From positions 1 to 62,636 of the forward strand of contig JABDCF010000007.1 in the NCBI GenBank assembly GCA_013288235.1: a stretch of 62,636 nucleotides of DNA, written 5' to 3'. This DNA comes from Bacteroidota bacterium (lineage in GTDB: Bacteria > Bacteroidota > Bacteroidia > Sphingobacteriales > Sphingobacteriaceae). Both the position numbers and the translations under genes were made by a program. Positions 17,384 through 27,078 of this stretch are shown here, one piece after another. Each line of letters starts with the position of its first letter. Position 1 is the stretch's first letter. Below the pieces are notes generated by a model. The model was not told the origin of the DNA. It was given only the letters and a program-made list of their open reading frames with translations, and ran no database searches.

Positions 17384-19315
17384 TTATTGATAACCAGGAT
17401 TTTGTTTTAACTGGCCACCTTCAAGGTCAATTTGTGGCAGTGGTATTGGATAAATCTCGTTTTTACCTGCAGTAAATGTACCGCCGGCCAAAACTGGATT
17501 ACTTCCAAGCCAGATGATGTCCTGAGTTTTGTGAGCATTGATAACGCCTGCCATAAAGCCTGCAGCTTCCGGACCACCGTACAGCGGGTCATAACGCTGT
17601 AAGTCAAAGAAACGGCGGCCTTCCATACCTGTTTCAATTTGACGTTCAACTTCTACAGCATTACGTGCATAAGCCTGTCCGTTTGCTGTAAACTGGCCGT
17701 TATATGGTTTTATCTGATAATTTGCAGCAGGAGTAGTTGTAAAGCCTTTTCCAGGGTTGCTGTTATCGATATAAGTATGTACCCAATATTCCGGGTGATT
17801 AGCCATACGGTTCCTTATAATATTTACATCTAACTCTGCAGCAGCCAAATTAGGGCTAGCTTCATTTACGTAACATTCAGCACGCCATAAATATATATCG
17901 GCAAAACGTACCAGGTTATAGTTATTGCTAACGTCCTGGTTTGTTGCCCAGCCTTCAAAGTTATCAGAAGTAGTAGCTTCTGCATTATGCCAGAAAACGT
18001 TTTTAATCGGGTTATAAGGCGTAACGTCACCACGTGACCATTGTTCGCCACCGCACAATCCCCAATCTAAATAAGGGATACCGAAACGTCCTACTGTCCA
18101 GTCAAGGCGCGGATCTACCGCCTGGGTAGTAGGCGTAAATGGAACCGCATTAACATTAGCAGTATCTGCCGGTAAAATATACAAGCCCTTGGTTTTTGGA
18201 TCTGACGACACAATATAGTTATGGTCATTAATAAGGTTTGTAAGGTTTGAATTTGGTATACCACCGGTAGACCCTAATATCGGCAATCCGTTTACAGTTT
18301 GGAATGCGTTACCGAGGGTAATTGCTGGCTGGTCAAACCCGCAGCAGCCTGTATAAGTACCGGCGGGGAAATTTAAAGCCTCGCCAGGGTTACCGTTGTC
18401 ACCGCCTGATCCATCATTAACAGTCATTTGCACGGCAAAAACCGACTCGGGGCTGTTGTTGAATGAAGCATTAAAGTTGTTTTCGTACGGGCCTAAAGCA
18501 TAAGGTGTGCCACCTGCTGTCCTGCCATTATTGATCAAATCTGTTAAAAGTGGCAAAGCCGAAGAATATTTGTGATCAAACATGTAGGCATACGCCAACA
18601 TTGCTTCGGCTGCATACCAATTGGCCCGGCCAATTTGTGCCTGGGTTGTAGGCAATCCCGGAGCTGTTGCACTTGTTGGGGCAGTTGTTGAATTGCCCAT
18701 AGCAAAGAGAAAATCAGCTTCTATTTTATCCCAGATTGGCCCGGGGTTAGGTACGTTATAATTGCCTGTTGAATAGGTTACTGTCTCATCAACATAAGGA
18801 ACATTCCTGAAAACCTTTGCAAGTTCCATTTCAAAAACACCGCGTAAAAATCTTGCTTCAGCTATAACTTCACCGCCATAGGCTGCGGTAACAGAACCAT
18901 CCTTAACCAATGGGATCTCGCGTATCGCATCGTTGGCGCGTTGAATACCATTGTATTCATCGGTCCATTTTTCTTCAAGATACTCGTTGTTACCGTCAAC
19001 GGTATGGTTCTCGATCTCAGGCGCAAAGGGTGCCTGGTCGGTAGTGTTCGAACCTTTGTAAGCATCATCCGCAGCGATGCCGCCGTAGGTCCAATTGTCT
19101 ATACCACCTTCCCAGGAGGTACCGTAAGTGTTGGTGAAACCACTCAACATGTGGTAAGCACCGATAAGCAAACCATCAACACCTGCCTTATTGGCAAGCA
19201 CCGAGGCGCTCAATGACCCTGTAGGTTCTTTATTCAATAGTTTCTTACACGAATATGTTAACGTAAGCACTACCAAAGATCCCAGGGCGATGAATTTAAA
19301 AAAAGACTTTTTCAT
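17384..19315 (-). CDS. SusD/RagB family nutrient-binding outer membrane lipoprotein
   Basis: A 643-residue SusD-like lipoprotein with acylated Cys23 (TLTYSC), followed by the KKLLNKEPTGSLS leader typical of the family. The N-terminal helical segment YNGIQRANDAIREIPL and the C-terminal VERQIETGMEGRRFFDLQRY are standard SusD_RagB features. It caps the SusC pore and captures the ligand at the cell surface. It starts 24 bp after the SusC stop, so the pair is one transcription unit. The ligand is not readable; the neighbours (GH2, GH3) point to an oligosaccharide or glycoconjugate. Confidence 0.95.
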   Translation of the reverse strand: MKKSFFKFIALGSLVVLTLTYSCKKLLNKEPTGSLSASVLANKAGVDGLLIGAYHMLSGFTNTYGTSWEGGIDNWTYGGIAADDAYKGSNTTDQAPFAPEIENHTVDGNNEYLEEKWTDEYNGIQRANDAIREIPLVKDGSVTAAYGGEVIAEARFLRGVFEMELAKVFRNVPYVDETVTYSTGNYNVPNPGPIWDKIEADFLFAMGNSTTAPTSATAPGLPTTQAQIGRANWYAAEAMLAYAYMFDHKYSSALPLLTDLINNGRTAGGTPYALGPYENNFNASFNNSPESVFAVQMTVNDGSGGDNGNPGEALNFPAGTYTGCCGFDQPAITLGNAFQTVNGLPILGSTGGIPNSNLTNLINDHNYIVSSDPKTKGLYILPADTANVNAVPFTPTTQAVDPRLDWTVGRFGIPYLDWGLCGGEQWSRGDVTPYNPIKNVFWHNAEATTSDNFEGWATNQDVSNNYNLVRFADIYLWRAECYVNEASPNLAAAELDVNIIRNRMANHPEYWVHTYIDNSNPGKGFTTTPAANYQIKPYNGQFTANGQAYARNAVEVERQIETGMEGRRFFDLQRYDPLYGGPEAAGFMAGVINAHKTQDIIWLGSNPVLAGGTFTAGKNEIYPIPLPQIDLEGGQLKQNPGYQ

Positions 19316-19339
19316 AACTCTAAAATTTTTATGTTTTAA

Positions 19340-22300
19340 TTAAAATGACAAATTAGCTCCAAAAATAAACTGACGCTGGTTGTTAGGATAAGCACCGTAA
19401 TCTATACCAAAAGCAGCGCTTGCGTTTGATCCAGAACCTTGATTACTTAGCGAAGGCACAAGTTCAGGATCCAAACCATCGTACTTTGTAATTGTAAACA
19501 GGTTAGTAGCCTGTGCATAGATATGCAGTTTGCTAAAGCCTATTGCTTTAAGCAGGTTCGGATCAAAAGTATATCCAACTTGCAAAACACGGCATTTTAA
19601 GAACGAACCGTTTTCAACATAGAACGAACTGTTGGCGCTGGAACCCATGTCTTGCGAAAAAGCAGCCGCAGGTAAAATTGCGTTTGGCACAGTGTTTTGG
19701 CCATTTACAATCACAGCAGCCTGGTTGTATAAAGCAAGTGCTTTACCTCCCTGGAAGGTGCCATAAAAGTCAGTCCAGTATTTTGTATAATTCCAGTCCT
19801 TGTTACCTTGTGAACCATATAGTACCATGCTGATATCAAACTTTTTATAGTTAGCGCTCAGGTTTAAACCATAGGTAAAGTTAGGGTTGGGGTTACCAAG
19901 CCAGGTACGGTCATTTGAGGTAATTTTTCCATCACCGTCAACATCCTTATATATAAACGAGCCTGGTGCAGCGCCTCCATAACCGGGAAGGCTTGCCACC
20001 TGCTGGGCATTTTGATAAATACCTGCAGTTTGTAAGCCATAAAATTCGCCGATAGGGTGACCAACCTCATCTCTTACTATACTACCATCGCGGTTACCGC
20101 CGGTGTCAAAGAAATTAGAACTGTTAGATTCCTTTGTAATTAAGCTATTATAAGTGGTAACATTTACAGTAGCGCTAAAAGTAAGGTCCTGGCTAAACCG
20201 GGTATGGTAGGTTGCTGACATATCCAAACCTTTGTTTTGAACGTCGCCTACGTTTACATAAGGTACAGTTGCGTTACCAACAGTAGCCGGAAGGCTTGCA
20301 GGGAACAATAGTCCGCTGACAGCTTTTTTGTACCATTCGATATCTAAATCTAAGTGATTAAAGAATGACCCTGTAAAACCAACGTTGGTAATTTTGTCAG
20401 TTTCCCAGGTAGTTTTTGGGTTACCGATTTGACTTTGGTAGAAGCCCTGTTGAACAGGATTACCGCCACCGATGCCGTAATATGACGCTCCAAAACCTGA
20501 AGAATATGCGTTATAAGCATTGTTAGCGCTGATGTTGCTGTTGTTACCTGCTGAACCATAGCTGCCTATAATTTTAAGGTCGTTTATCCAGCTAACACCT
20601 TTCAGGAAATCTTCCTGTGAAATACGCCATGCTGCAGAAATAGCCGGGAAGGTACCCCATTGCTGGCCAGGAAAAAATTCCGAAAAACCATCACGGCGTA
20701 TAGTAGCGCCAATAATATAGCGGTCATTATAGCTATAGTCTAACCTTCCAAAAAAGGATTCAGTCGATGTAGGCTGATAAATTAAGCTGGTAGGAGGTGC
20801 AGTAACCACACCATCGCCAAGTTGTACATAGTTAGGATCGAGCGAAAATAAGCTGTTGTTAGAAGCGCTGAATTGGCGCCCTGCATTTCCTTTTTGCTCA
20901 TAACCTGCTATAAACTGTACTTTATGCTTGCCAAAGGTTTCTTTGTAAGTAATGGTATTTGTCCAGTTGTAGTTACTGCTCATTTGCTCATTCTCACTAT
21001 TGCCGTTTGCGGTAGTATGGCTTTCGTAGTTTTCGTAAGGATTGTAGCTAAGGTTCCAGTAATACTGGTTATACAACCTGCCGCCTATACTGCTTCGTGC
21101 AGTAACATATTTACCAAGATCAGCCTCTGCAAATATATTTCCTTCTACATACACAAAATGTGCATTGGTACCTTCGGCCTGTGTTTGCCTGAATGCCAGT
21201 GCATACGGGTTGCTACCGTTACCTAATGGCTCGCCGCCCGGGCCATCATAACCACCGCCAAACTGAACACCTGACACGTCATATACCGGAATAATTGGCA
21301 TTTCACGATAGGTATAAGATATAATGCCGCCTTCGTTCTGTTGCGAACCGTTGTAGCCGCCATTATTTTCTTTATAAGTAACAAAGCCATTTTCACCAAA
21401 ACGAACGTGGTTATTTAACGCGCTGGTTGAAGTGTTTACACGGATCTGGTATCTTTTTTCGTAGTCACTCAACAAAGTACCTTGTTGGTTAACATAGTTA
21501 AAAGACATTAAATAAGTGCTTTTATCAGTTCCGCCTGTTGCTGTTAAAGTATGTTGTTGCGTTGGTGCTGCTTTAAAAACATCATGGAACCAATCGTTAC
21601 CTGCACCGCCAACAAATTTCTGGATCAGGAAGTCGTTACCTGGATTTGCAGCGTCAAAGTGATAAAATGGCAATATCGTAGCATCGTTTGTAACACCTGC
21701 GTTGGAAAAGCCACCGCCTGGTGATACTGCACCGTGATAACCATAAGTTGCAATAGTACCAGGGCCACCAGGATATAACGCCTCAGTTGCTTTATCACCA
21801 GCTGTAAAGGCCAGTGATGATTGTTGTTCAGGATTCATCAGGTGCCATACATTGCCTGACAATGGTTCCTGAACACCAATAAAGCCATCATAGCTGATCT
21901 GGCTTTTACCGGCTTTACCTTTTTTAGTAGTAACAACAATTACACCGTTACCACCCGAAATACCATAAATGGCTGCAGCGCCCGCATCTTTCAATACGCT
22001 GATGCTTTCAATGTCGTTAGGGTTAACAAGTGACATATCGCCCACCTGAACACCATCAACAACATAAAGCGGCGTAGTAACACCAAAGTTTGCGATACCA
22101 CGTACAAACACGGTACTTGCAGCGCCCGGTGCACCTGAGTTAATTACGGTAACACCTGAAGCCTGCCCCTGTAACAGTTCCTCAGAACTTGAAACGGGGA
22201 TCTTTTTCGCATCAGTAACATCCACCGTTGCCACAGAACCTGAGATGTCCTTTCTGAGCTGGGTGGTGTAACCTGTTACAACAACTTCATTTAAGCTGTT

Positions 22301-22612
22301 GTTGGCAGGTACTAACGAAACCGTCAGGAATTCGCCACCTCTGACGGTGACTTCCTGTGATTGATAACCAATGTAACTTACCACAAGTACATTGCCAGGG
22401 CTTAACGTTAAGGTGAAATCACCGTTAATGTCTGTTACAGTACCAGTGTTGGTGCCCTTGATCCTTACGGACGCACCAACTACAGGCAGTTTATCATCGC
22501 TTCCGATGATCTTCCCTGTGTGTTTTGTTTGGGCTGTAACTACCAATGAAGAAACCATGCAGCATAACAGCAGGCATAATGTTATTCCCTTTAGGAGTAA
22601 ACTTTTAAACAT
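19340..22612 (-). CDS. SusC/RagA family TonB-dependent outer membrane receptor
   Basis: A 1090-residue TonB-linked transporter. In order: a signal peptide ending near VVTAQ, a carboxypeptidase-regulatory-like domain (GKIIGSDDKLPVVGASVRIKG), a TonB box (LNEVVVTGY), a plug (FVRGIANFG, YVVDGVQVGD, DIESISVLKDAGAAAIYG) and a beta-barrel to the C-terminal Phe (FIFGANLSF). No STN domain is seen, so there is no sign of direct anti-sigma signalling. It imports the ligand captured by the adjacent SusD. No regulator (HTCS, sigma/anti-sigma) is adjacent. Confidence 0.95.
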   Translation of the reverse strand: MFKSLLLKGITLCLLLCCMVSSLVVTAQTKHTGKIIGSDDKLPVVGASVRIKGTNTGTVTDINGDFTLTLSPGNVLVVSYIGYQSQEVTVRGGEFLTVSLVPANNSLNEVVVTGYTTQLRKDISGSVATVDVTDAKKIPVSSSEELLQGQASGVTVINSGAPGAASTVFVRGIANFGVTTPLYVVDGVQVGDMSLVNPNDIESISVLKDAGAAAIYGISGGNGVIVVTTKKGKAGKSQISYDGFIGVQEPLSGNVWHLMNPEQQSSLAFTAGDKATEALYPGGPGTIATYGYHGAVSPGGGFSNAGVTNDATILPFYHFDAANPGNDFLIQKFVGGAGNDWFHDVFKAAPTQQHTLTATGGTDKSTYLMSFNYVNQQGTLLSDYEKRYQIRVNTSTSALNNHVRFGENGFVTYKENNGGYNGSQQNEGGIISYTYREMPIIPVYDVSGVQFGGGYDGPGGEPLGNGSNPYALAFRQTQAEGTNAHFVYVEGNIFAEADLGKYVTARSSIGGRLYNQYYWNLSYNPYENYESHTTANGNSENEQMSSNYNWTNTITYKETFGKHKVQFIAGYEQKGNAGRQFSASNNSLFSLDPNYVQLGDGVVTAPPTSLIYQPTSTESFFGRLDYSYNDRYIIGATIRRDGFSEFFPGQQWGTFPAISAAWRISQEDFLKGVSWINDLKIIGSYGSAGNNSNISANNAYNAYSSGFGASYYGIGGGNPVQQGFYQSQIGNPKTTWETDKITNVGFTGSFFNHLDLDIEWYKKAVSGLLFPASLPATVGNATVPYVNVGDVQNKGLDMSATYHTRFSQDLTFSATVNVTTYNSLITKESNSSNFFDTGGNRDGSIVRDEVGHPIGEFYGLQTAGIYQNAQQVASLPGYGGAAPGSFIYKDVDGDGKITSNDRTWLGNPNPNFTYGLNLSANYKKFDISMVLYGSQGNKDWNYTKYWTDFYGTFQGGKALALYNQAAVIVNGQNTVPNAILPAAAFSQDMGSSANSSFYVENGSFLKCRVLQVGYTFDPNLLKAIGFSKLHIYAQATNLFTITKYDGLDPELVPSLSNQGSGSNASAAFGIDYGAYPNNQRQFIFGANLSF

Positions 22613-23340
22613 GAGATTGAGATTTAGTTGATTAATTTATTTGATTTAAGCTTATAATGCAATTGGATATTATTGGCCGGAAAACTAACCGGGGAAACAA
22701 CAAATTGAATTTGGCCCAGGCACGACGGGCCTTTAAAGATGATATGTTTTGAAAGGAAGAAATGTAAAAGTTTTATCATGTAAATTACAATAATAAATTA
22801 AAACTTATCACTACCCTGTTTTCCCGGCGAGCCCTGAAAACAGCGGCTACCTATTCAATAAATGTTATAATTCTATTTGGTTTTCTATAATTAATTGATG
22901 GCACAAAAAATTATATTGGCATTGATACTAATGTAAATAGAGTGTACTGTTTACACAAGTAAGATTATAAGAATTGCAAATTAATTATTTTTTATACCCT
23001 TAAATAACAAATAATTATATCTTATTAAATATAATGTTATCAAATTGTCAATTATTAATGTTAAAATTTGTTAAATTCGAAATGTAATATTGTTGTTATA
23101 CAGGCAAATTAATTGATAAAAACCCACTTTAAACTCCAATTTGAAATAAAAATGACATTTGTGCCCTGCTTTTTTAATTATAACACACCCTTAAAAAAGA
23201 GGTGCAGGCAATAAAAATTTAATGTTAAAATTTTATTATTTATTGGTAAAATGTCAATATAACACTTATTTTATCCTGATTTAGAGGTAATAATGTTAAA
23301 GATTTGTTAACATAAAAACACAGTGTTAATTGTGCAAAAT
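22613..23340. promoter_or_regulatory. Long A/T-rich upstream region of SusC gene with repeated motif
   Basis: About 730 bp without a convincing gene. It is very A/T-rich and probably contains the SusC promoter. Three copies of a TAATGTTAAAATTTGTTAA-like sequence occur at 23056-23074, 23220-23238 and 23291-23310. An imperfect palindrome (GTAAATAG ... CTGTTTAC) lies at 22933-22954. No RNA gene was recognised. Confidence 0.45.
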
Positions 23341-23378
23341 AAAAAGCGGGGAAGGCTTTAACCCCTTCCCCGCTTTTT
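23341..23378 (-). terminator. Rho-independent terminator of GH3 gene
   Basis: Perfect 15-bp stem (AAAAAGCGGGGAAGG with CCTTCCCCGCTTTTT) and an 8-nt loop, 20 bp after the GH3 stop codon. It separates the GH3 gene from the SusC/SusD unit, so the two are transcribed independently. Confidence 0.92.
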
Positions 23379-23398
23379 ATAATGAAATTTTAACCTTT

Positions 23399-25696
23399 TT
23401 ACTTAGCCCATTGTACTGATGCAGTGTGTACGTTGCTTGAATTGGTACCTATCTGTACTATAAACTCCCCCGGTTCCCAATCATAAACCAAACGGTTATT
23501 ATAAAATTTAAGATCGGCAGTTGTAACGTTAAATGATACCTCTTTACTTTCGCCGGGCTGCAACATTATTTTCTGATAGTTTTTTAACTCTTTTACCGAA
23601 CGGCTGATGCTTGCCACCGGGTCGCTTATATATAATTGCACCACCTCTTCGCCTGCATATTTGCCGGTATTGGTTACCGCTATGGTTGCTTTAAGGGTTT
23701 CATTGCCTTTAAGGCTCGTTTTATTAAGCTTAACCTTGCCATAATCAAACGTGGTGTAGCTTAAACCGTAGCCAAACGGATAAAGCGGGTCATTTGAAAT
23801 GTCGATATAATCAGACTTGAATTTTGCGGGGCCCGTGCCATCAAACGGGCGGCCTGTATTTTTATGGTTATAATATATAGGTATCTGGCCCACGCTACGC
23901 GGGAATGTTGCAGTGATTTTTCCTGCTGGATTGTAATTGCCAAAAAGTACATCGGCAATGGCATTGCCGGCTTCAGTACCGGGGGCCCAGGCATCTAATA
24001 TAGCGCTGGCATGTTTGTCTTCCCAGGTTAAGGTTAACGGACGGCCATTAAATAATACAATAACTAACGGCTTGCCGGTTTTTACCAACGCTTTAAGCAA
24101 GTCGCGCTGAGTTTCGGGGATATTGATATCCGACCTGCTTGATGACTCGCCAGACATATTTGCCGACTCGCCAACAACGGCCACAACCACATCGGCTTTT
24201 TTTGCAGTTTCAACGGCTTCGTCTATCATCTCCTGTGCAGGGCGGCCGTCTTTTTCCTGTTTCATACCAAAAAAATACGAGCGGGCATTTAAAAGGGAGT
24301 CATCTGTAATATTCGAGCCGCGGGCATACAATACATTTACATTGCTGCCCACAACATTTTTTATACCATCCAACACGCTCACCGATTTATTAGGGTCGCC
24401 GGCCACTACCCATGTGCCCAGCATTTCCGAATGGTTATTGGCCAGCGGGCCAACCAATGCGATAGTGCCTGACTTTTTTAATGGCAATGTTTGGCCCTGG
24501 TTTTTTAATAGCACAAAGGAGTGTTCGGCTATTTTACGTGCAAAGCTGCGGTTTGCATCTGATAGCACCTCTGTTTTTTCCCTTGCCGGATCAACAGACT
24601 TATTTGGATTATCAAACAGGCCAAGTTTATATTTAGCTTCCAGCACACGGCGGCAAGCCTGGTCAATTTCCTGTTGGGTTACTTTTCCTTCTTTTAGCGA
24701 TTTTTTTAACGTGGTTAAAAAGCCTTCGCCAACCATATCCATATCAAGGCCTGCTTTTAATGCTAATGCCGACACCTGTTGCAGATTGCCGAGGCCGTGG
24801 TTGGTTACTTCGTTCAGCGAAGTATAATCAGATACTACAAAACCTTTAAAGCCCCATTGTTTGCGGAGCAGATCGGTAAGCAGCCATTGATTGGCAGTTG
24901 CAGGCACACCATTAATAGTATTAAATGAACTCATAAAGCTGCCGGCGCCGGCATCAAGCGCAGCTTTGTAGGGCGGCAGATAATCCTGGTACATTTTTAT
25001 CAGGCTCATATCAACAGTATTGTACTCGCGGCCGGCTTCGGCGCCGCCATACAGGGCAAAATGTTTTACACAGGCCATCACCGCATCGGCATCCTTCATG
25101 TTACTGCCCTGGTAACCTTTTACCATTGCTTTGGCCACCTGCGAGCCATACCATGGGTCTTCGCCCGAGCCCTCGGAAATCCTTCCCCAGCGTGGGTCGC
25201 GGGCGATATCAACCATTGGCGAAAAAACCCAGTTTAAACCTTCTGCGGTGGCTTCCTTAGCCGCTATGCGGGCCGATTGCTGTATCAAAGCCATATCCCA
25301 GGTAGCCGAAACGCCAAGCGGGATAGGAAAAATAGTTTTATGCCCATGGATAACATCAAGCCCGAATATTAACGGGATATGTAAACGCGATTCCTTAACG
25401 GCCAGCTCCTGTATCTTAGCAACATAATCGGCGCCATAAACACCAAATACACCACCGACGTCGCCTTTCTTAATTTTTTCTTCAATACCTTTATTTACTA
25501 CCGCCCCGGTTGTTGCGCGGCCAACGGTTTCGAGGTTAAGCTGGCCTATTTTTTCATCCAGTGTCATCCTACCCATCAGGCTTGTAACAAAGGCGTCCAT
25601 TTTTATCTCATTAGTTGTTTGTGCCGATGCATAAAAAAAAGGCAACAGCAGGGCGGCAGACAGGATAGTTTTTAGCGCTGAAAAATATTTTCTCAT
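23399..25696 (-). CDS. bglX: Glycoside hydrolase family 3 beta-glucosidase (BglX-like)
   Basis: A 765-residue periplasmic GH3 enzyme with a signal peptide (start MRKYFSAL, cleavage near YASAQ). The (beta/alpha)8 domain has GLDVIHGHKTIFPIP and the nucleophile Asp in GFVVSDYTSL. The second domain carries the AVVGESANMSGESSSRSDI loop, and a fibronectin-III-like domain closes the protein. Order and length match BglX. It releases glucose or related sugars from beta-linked oligosaccharides. The start at 25696 is preferred because the upstream 23 codons precede a clean signal peptide. It is divergent from a Nudix-type regulator. Confidence 0.92.
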   Translation of the reverse strand: MRKYFSALKTILSAALLLPFFYASAQTTNEIKMDAFVTSLMGRMTLDEKIGQLNLETVGRATTGAVVNKGIEEKIKKGDVGGVFGVYGADYVAKIQELAVKESRLHIPLIFGLDVIHGHKTIFPIPLGVSATWDMALIQQSARIAAKEATAEGLNWVFSPMVDIARDPRWGRISEGSGEDPWYGSQVAKAMVKGYQGSNMKDADAVMACVKHFALYGGAEAGREYNTVDMSLIKMYQDYLPPYKAALDAGAGSFMSSFNTINGVPATANQWLLTDLLRKQWGFKGFVVSDYTSLNEVTNHGLGNLQQVSALALKAGLDMDMVGEGFLTTLKKSLKEGKVTQQEIDQACRRVLEAKYKLGLFDNPNKSVDPAREKTEVLSDANRSFARKIAEHSFVLLKNQGQTLPLKKSGTIALVGPLANNHSEMLGTWVVAGDPNKSVSVLDGIKNVVGSNVNVLYARGSNITDDSLLNARSYFFGMKQEKDGRPAQEMIDEAVETAKKADVVVAVVGESANMSGESSSRSDINIPETQRDLLKALVKTGKPLVIVLFNGRPLTLTWEDKHASAILDAWAPGTEAGNAIADVLFGNYNPAGKITATFPRSVGQIPIYYNHKNTGRPFDGTGPAKFKSDYIDISNDPLYPFGYGLSYTTFDYGKVKLNKTSLKGNETLKATIAVTNTGKYAGEEVVQLYISDPVASISRSVKELKNYQKIMLQPGESKEVSFNVTTADLKFYNNRLVYDWEPGEFIVQIGTNSSNVHTASVQWAK

Positions 25697-26106
25697 ATCG
25701 GCAATAATATAGGTGTAATTAAATGGTTTATAAAACAAATTTATGTTGCGCATAACAGCAACCACTTACATTTGCATTTTAATAACGTGAGTTCGACATA
25801 AGTTTTTTAAACTCTGGCATAGCGTTTCGCCTCTCCTAACCCGATAGCTATCGGGTCCTCTCCAACCGTGTGCCGCATTAGCTTTAGCGGTGGCGCAAGG
25901 AGAGGACTTTAACGTCGCTCTTTTTTAGCCCTCTCCTTTGGAGAGGGTTGGGTGAGGCAAATACAGCGGTTATACCGAATTCACGTTGAAATAATAATAA
26001 ATAAATGATTATAATTGGCTTCGTACTATAAAAATCATAGTGTATAATTGACACAATTGTAATATTATAATTTAAATAATCAAAGTATTTTTGTAGAATA
26101 GCAAAA
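25697..26106. promoter_or_regulatory. Divergent promoter region with large inverted repeat
   Basis: About 410 bp between the GH3 and Nudix-regulator genes. A repeat of the CCTCTCC/GGAGAGG family spans 25829-25958 with arms ending GCCTC and GAGGC. It includes the perfect palindrome CCCGATAGCTATCGGG at 25840-25855. A TATTTTTG element at 26086-26093 resembles the Bacteroidota -7 promoter box (TAnnTTTG) for the regulator gene. No credible protein is encoded. Confidence 0.45.
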
Positions 26107-26868
26107 ATGTTAACCAAAAAAGAGCTTAAGGACTATTGCGCTACAGCCCGCGAAAACTATTTGCCGCATATATCTATAGATTGTGTGGTGTTTGGTTTTC
26201 ACGAAGGGGTACTGAAGGTGCTTGTTTTAAAAGTTAAAAACGAGAACGAATGGTATTTGCCGGGCGGTTTTATGCTAAAAAAAGAGCCAATTGAAATGGC
26301 TGCCAACCGCATATTGAAAGAACGTACCGGCCTGGATGAAATATTTTTGCAGCAATTCCACGTTTTTGGCGACCCGGAACGATCAAAAGAACATTTTGAA
26401 ATGTATAAGGATATGCTGCCTGCGAAAGAAAATTGGTTTACCAACCGTTTTTTAACTATCGGCTATTACGCCCTTGTTGACTTTTGCGAAACTAACCCGG
26501 CGCCTGATCAGTTTGCGGCAACATGCTCCTGGCGCGACCTTAATGACCTGCCTGAATTTAAGCTTGACCACGCCCTGATATTAAAAACAGCGCTTGATGC
26601 CCTACGCCTGCAGTTAAACTATCAGCCGATAGGCTATAACCTGATGCCAAAACAGTTTACCATGCCCGAGCTGCAAAAGCTGTATGAAACGATACTCGAC
26701 AAAAAACTCGACCGCCGCAATTTTCAGCGGCGTATGCTTGGTTTCGGCATCCTGAAACGAGAAGACCAGCCCCGCAAAGGCGGCGCACATAAAGCGCCAT
26801 ACCTTTACTCCTTCGACCTGGAGAATTATGATGCTGCGTTGAAAGAAGGTTTTAAAGGAGGTTGGTAG
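26107..26868 (+). CDS. Nudix-domain transcriptional regulator (NrtR/AraR-like)
   Basis: A 253-residue protein with an N-terminal Nudix fold and a C-terminal winged helix (about residues 180-250, including DRRNFQRRMLGFGILK). The Nudix box at residues 54-76 keeps the framing Gly, Glu60, Arg68, Glu72 and Gly75. It has Ile and Arg at two positions normally Glu (RILKERTGL in place of REUxEExGU), so hydrolysis is probably lost. Related proteins act as ligand-sensing repressors of NAD or sugar catabolism genes. Being divergent from a GH3 beta-glucosidase suggests a sugar-responsive regulator. Confidence 0.85.
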   Translation: MLTKKELKDYCATARENYLPHISIDCVVFGFHEGVLKVLVLKVKNENEWYLPGGFMLKKEPIEMAANRILKERTGLDEIFLQQFHVFGDPERSKEHFEMYKDMLPAKENWFTNRFLTIGYYALVDFCETNPAPDQFAATCSWRDLNDLPEFKLDHALILKTALDALRLQLNYQPIGYNLMPKQFTMPELQKLYETILDKKLDRRNFQRRMLGFGILKREDQPRKGGAHKAPYLYSFDLENYDAALKEGFKGGW

Positions 26869-27078
26869 TGTTGGATTTGGGAATTGGGATTACGATTTTA
26901 GATTTATTTTTTGATTTGGGAAGAGAGATTAAAAATTCTTACAACCGATAACATTATGATTGGCATAGTTTGTTACTTGTCAATGGGGCACGTGCGCCGC
27001 CTCTTTTGGCCTGGGCCGTACACCTCGCGCCAGGTTGGTGGTTTTAACATTTGTATTTTTCTTATCTAAAGAATATTG

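Noticed and set aside
24123..24827. A 234-residue open frame on the + strand
   Set aside because: It lies opposite the GH3 coding sequence and its translation has no family features; a codon-bias shadow.
25884..26117. A 77-residue frame in the GH3/Nudix-regulator gap
   Set aside because: It translates the CCTCTCC repeat region and crosses the regulator start; no recognisable protein.
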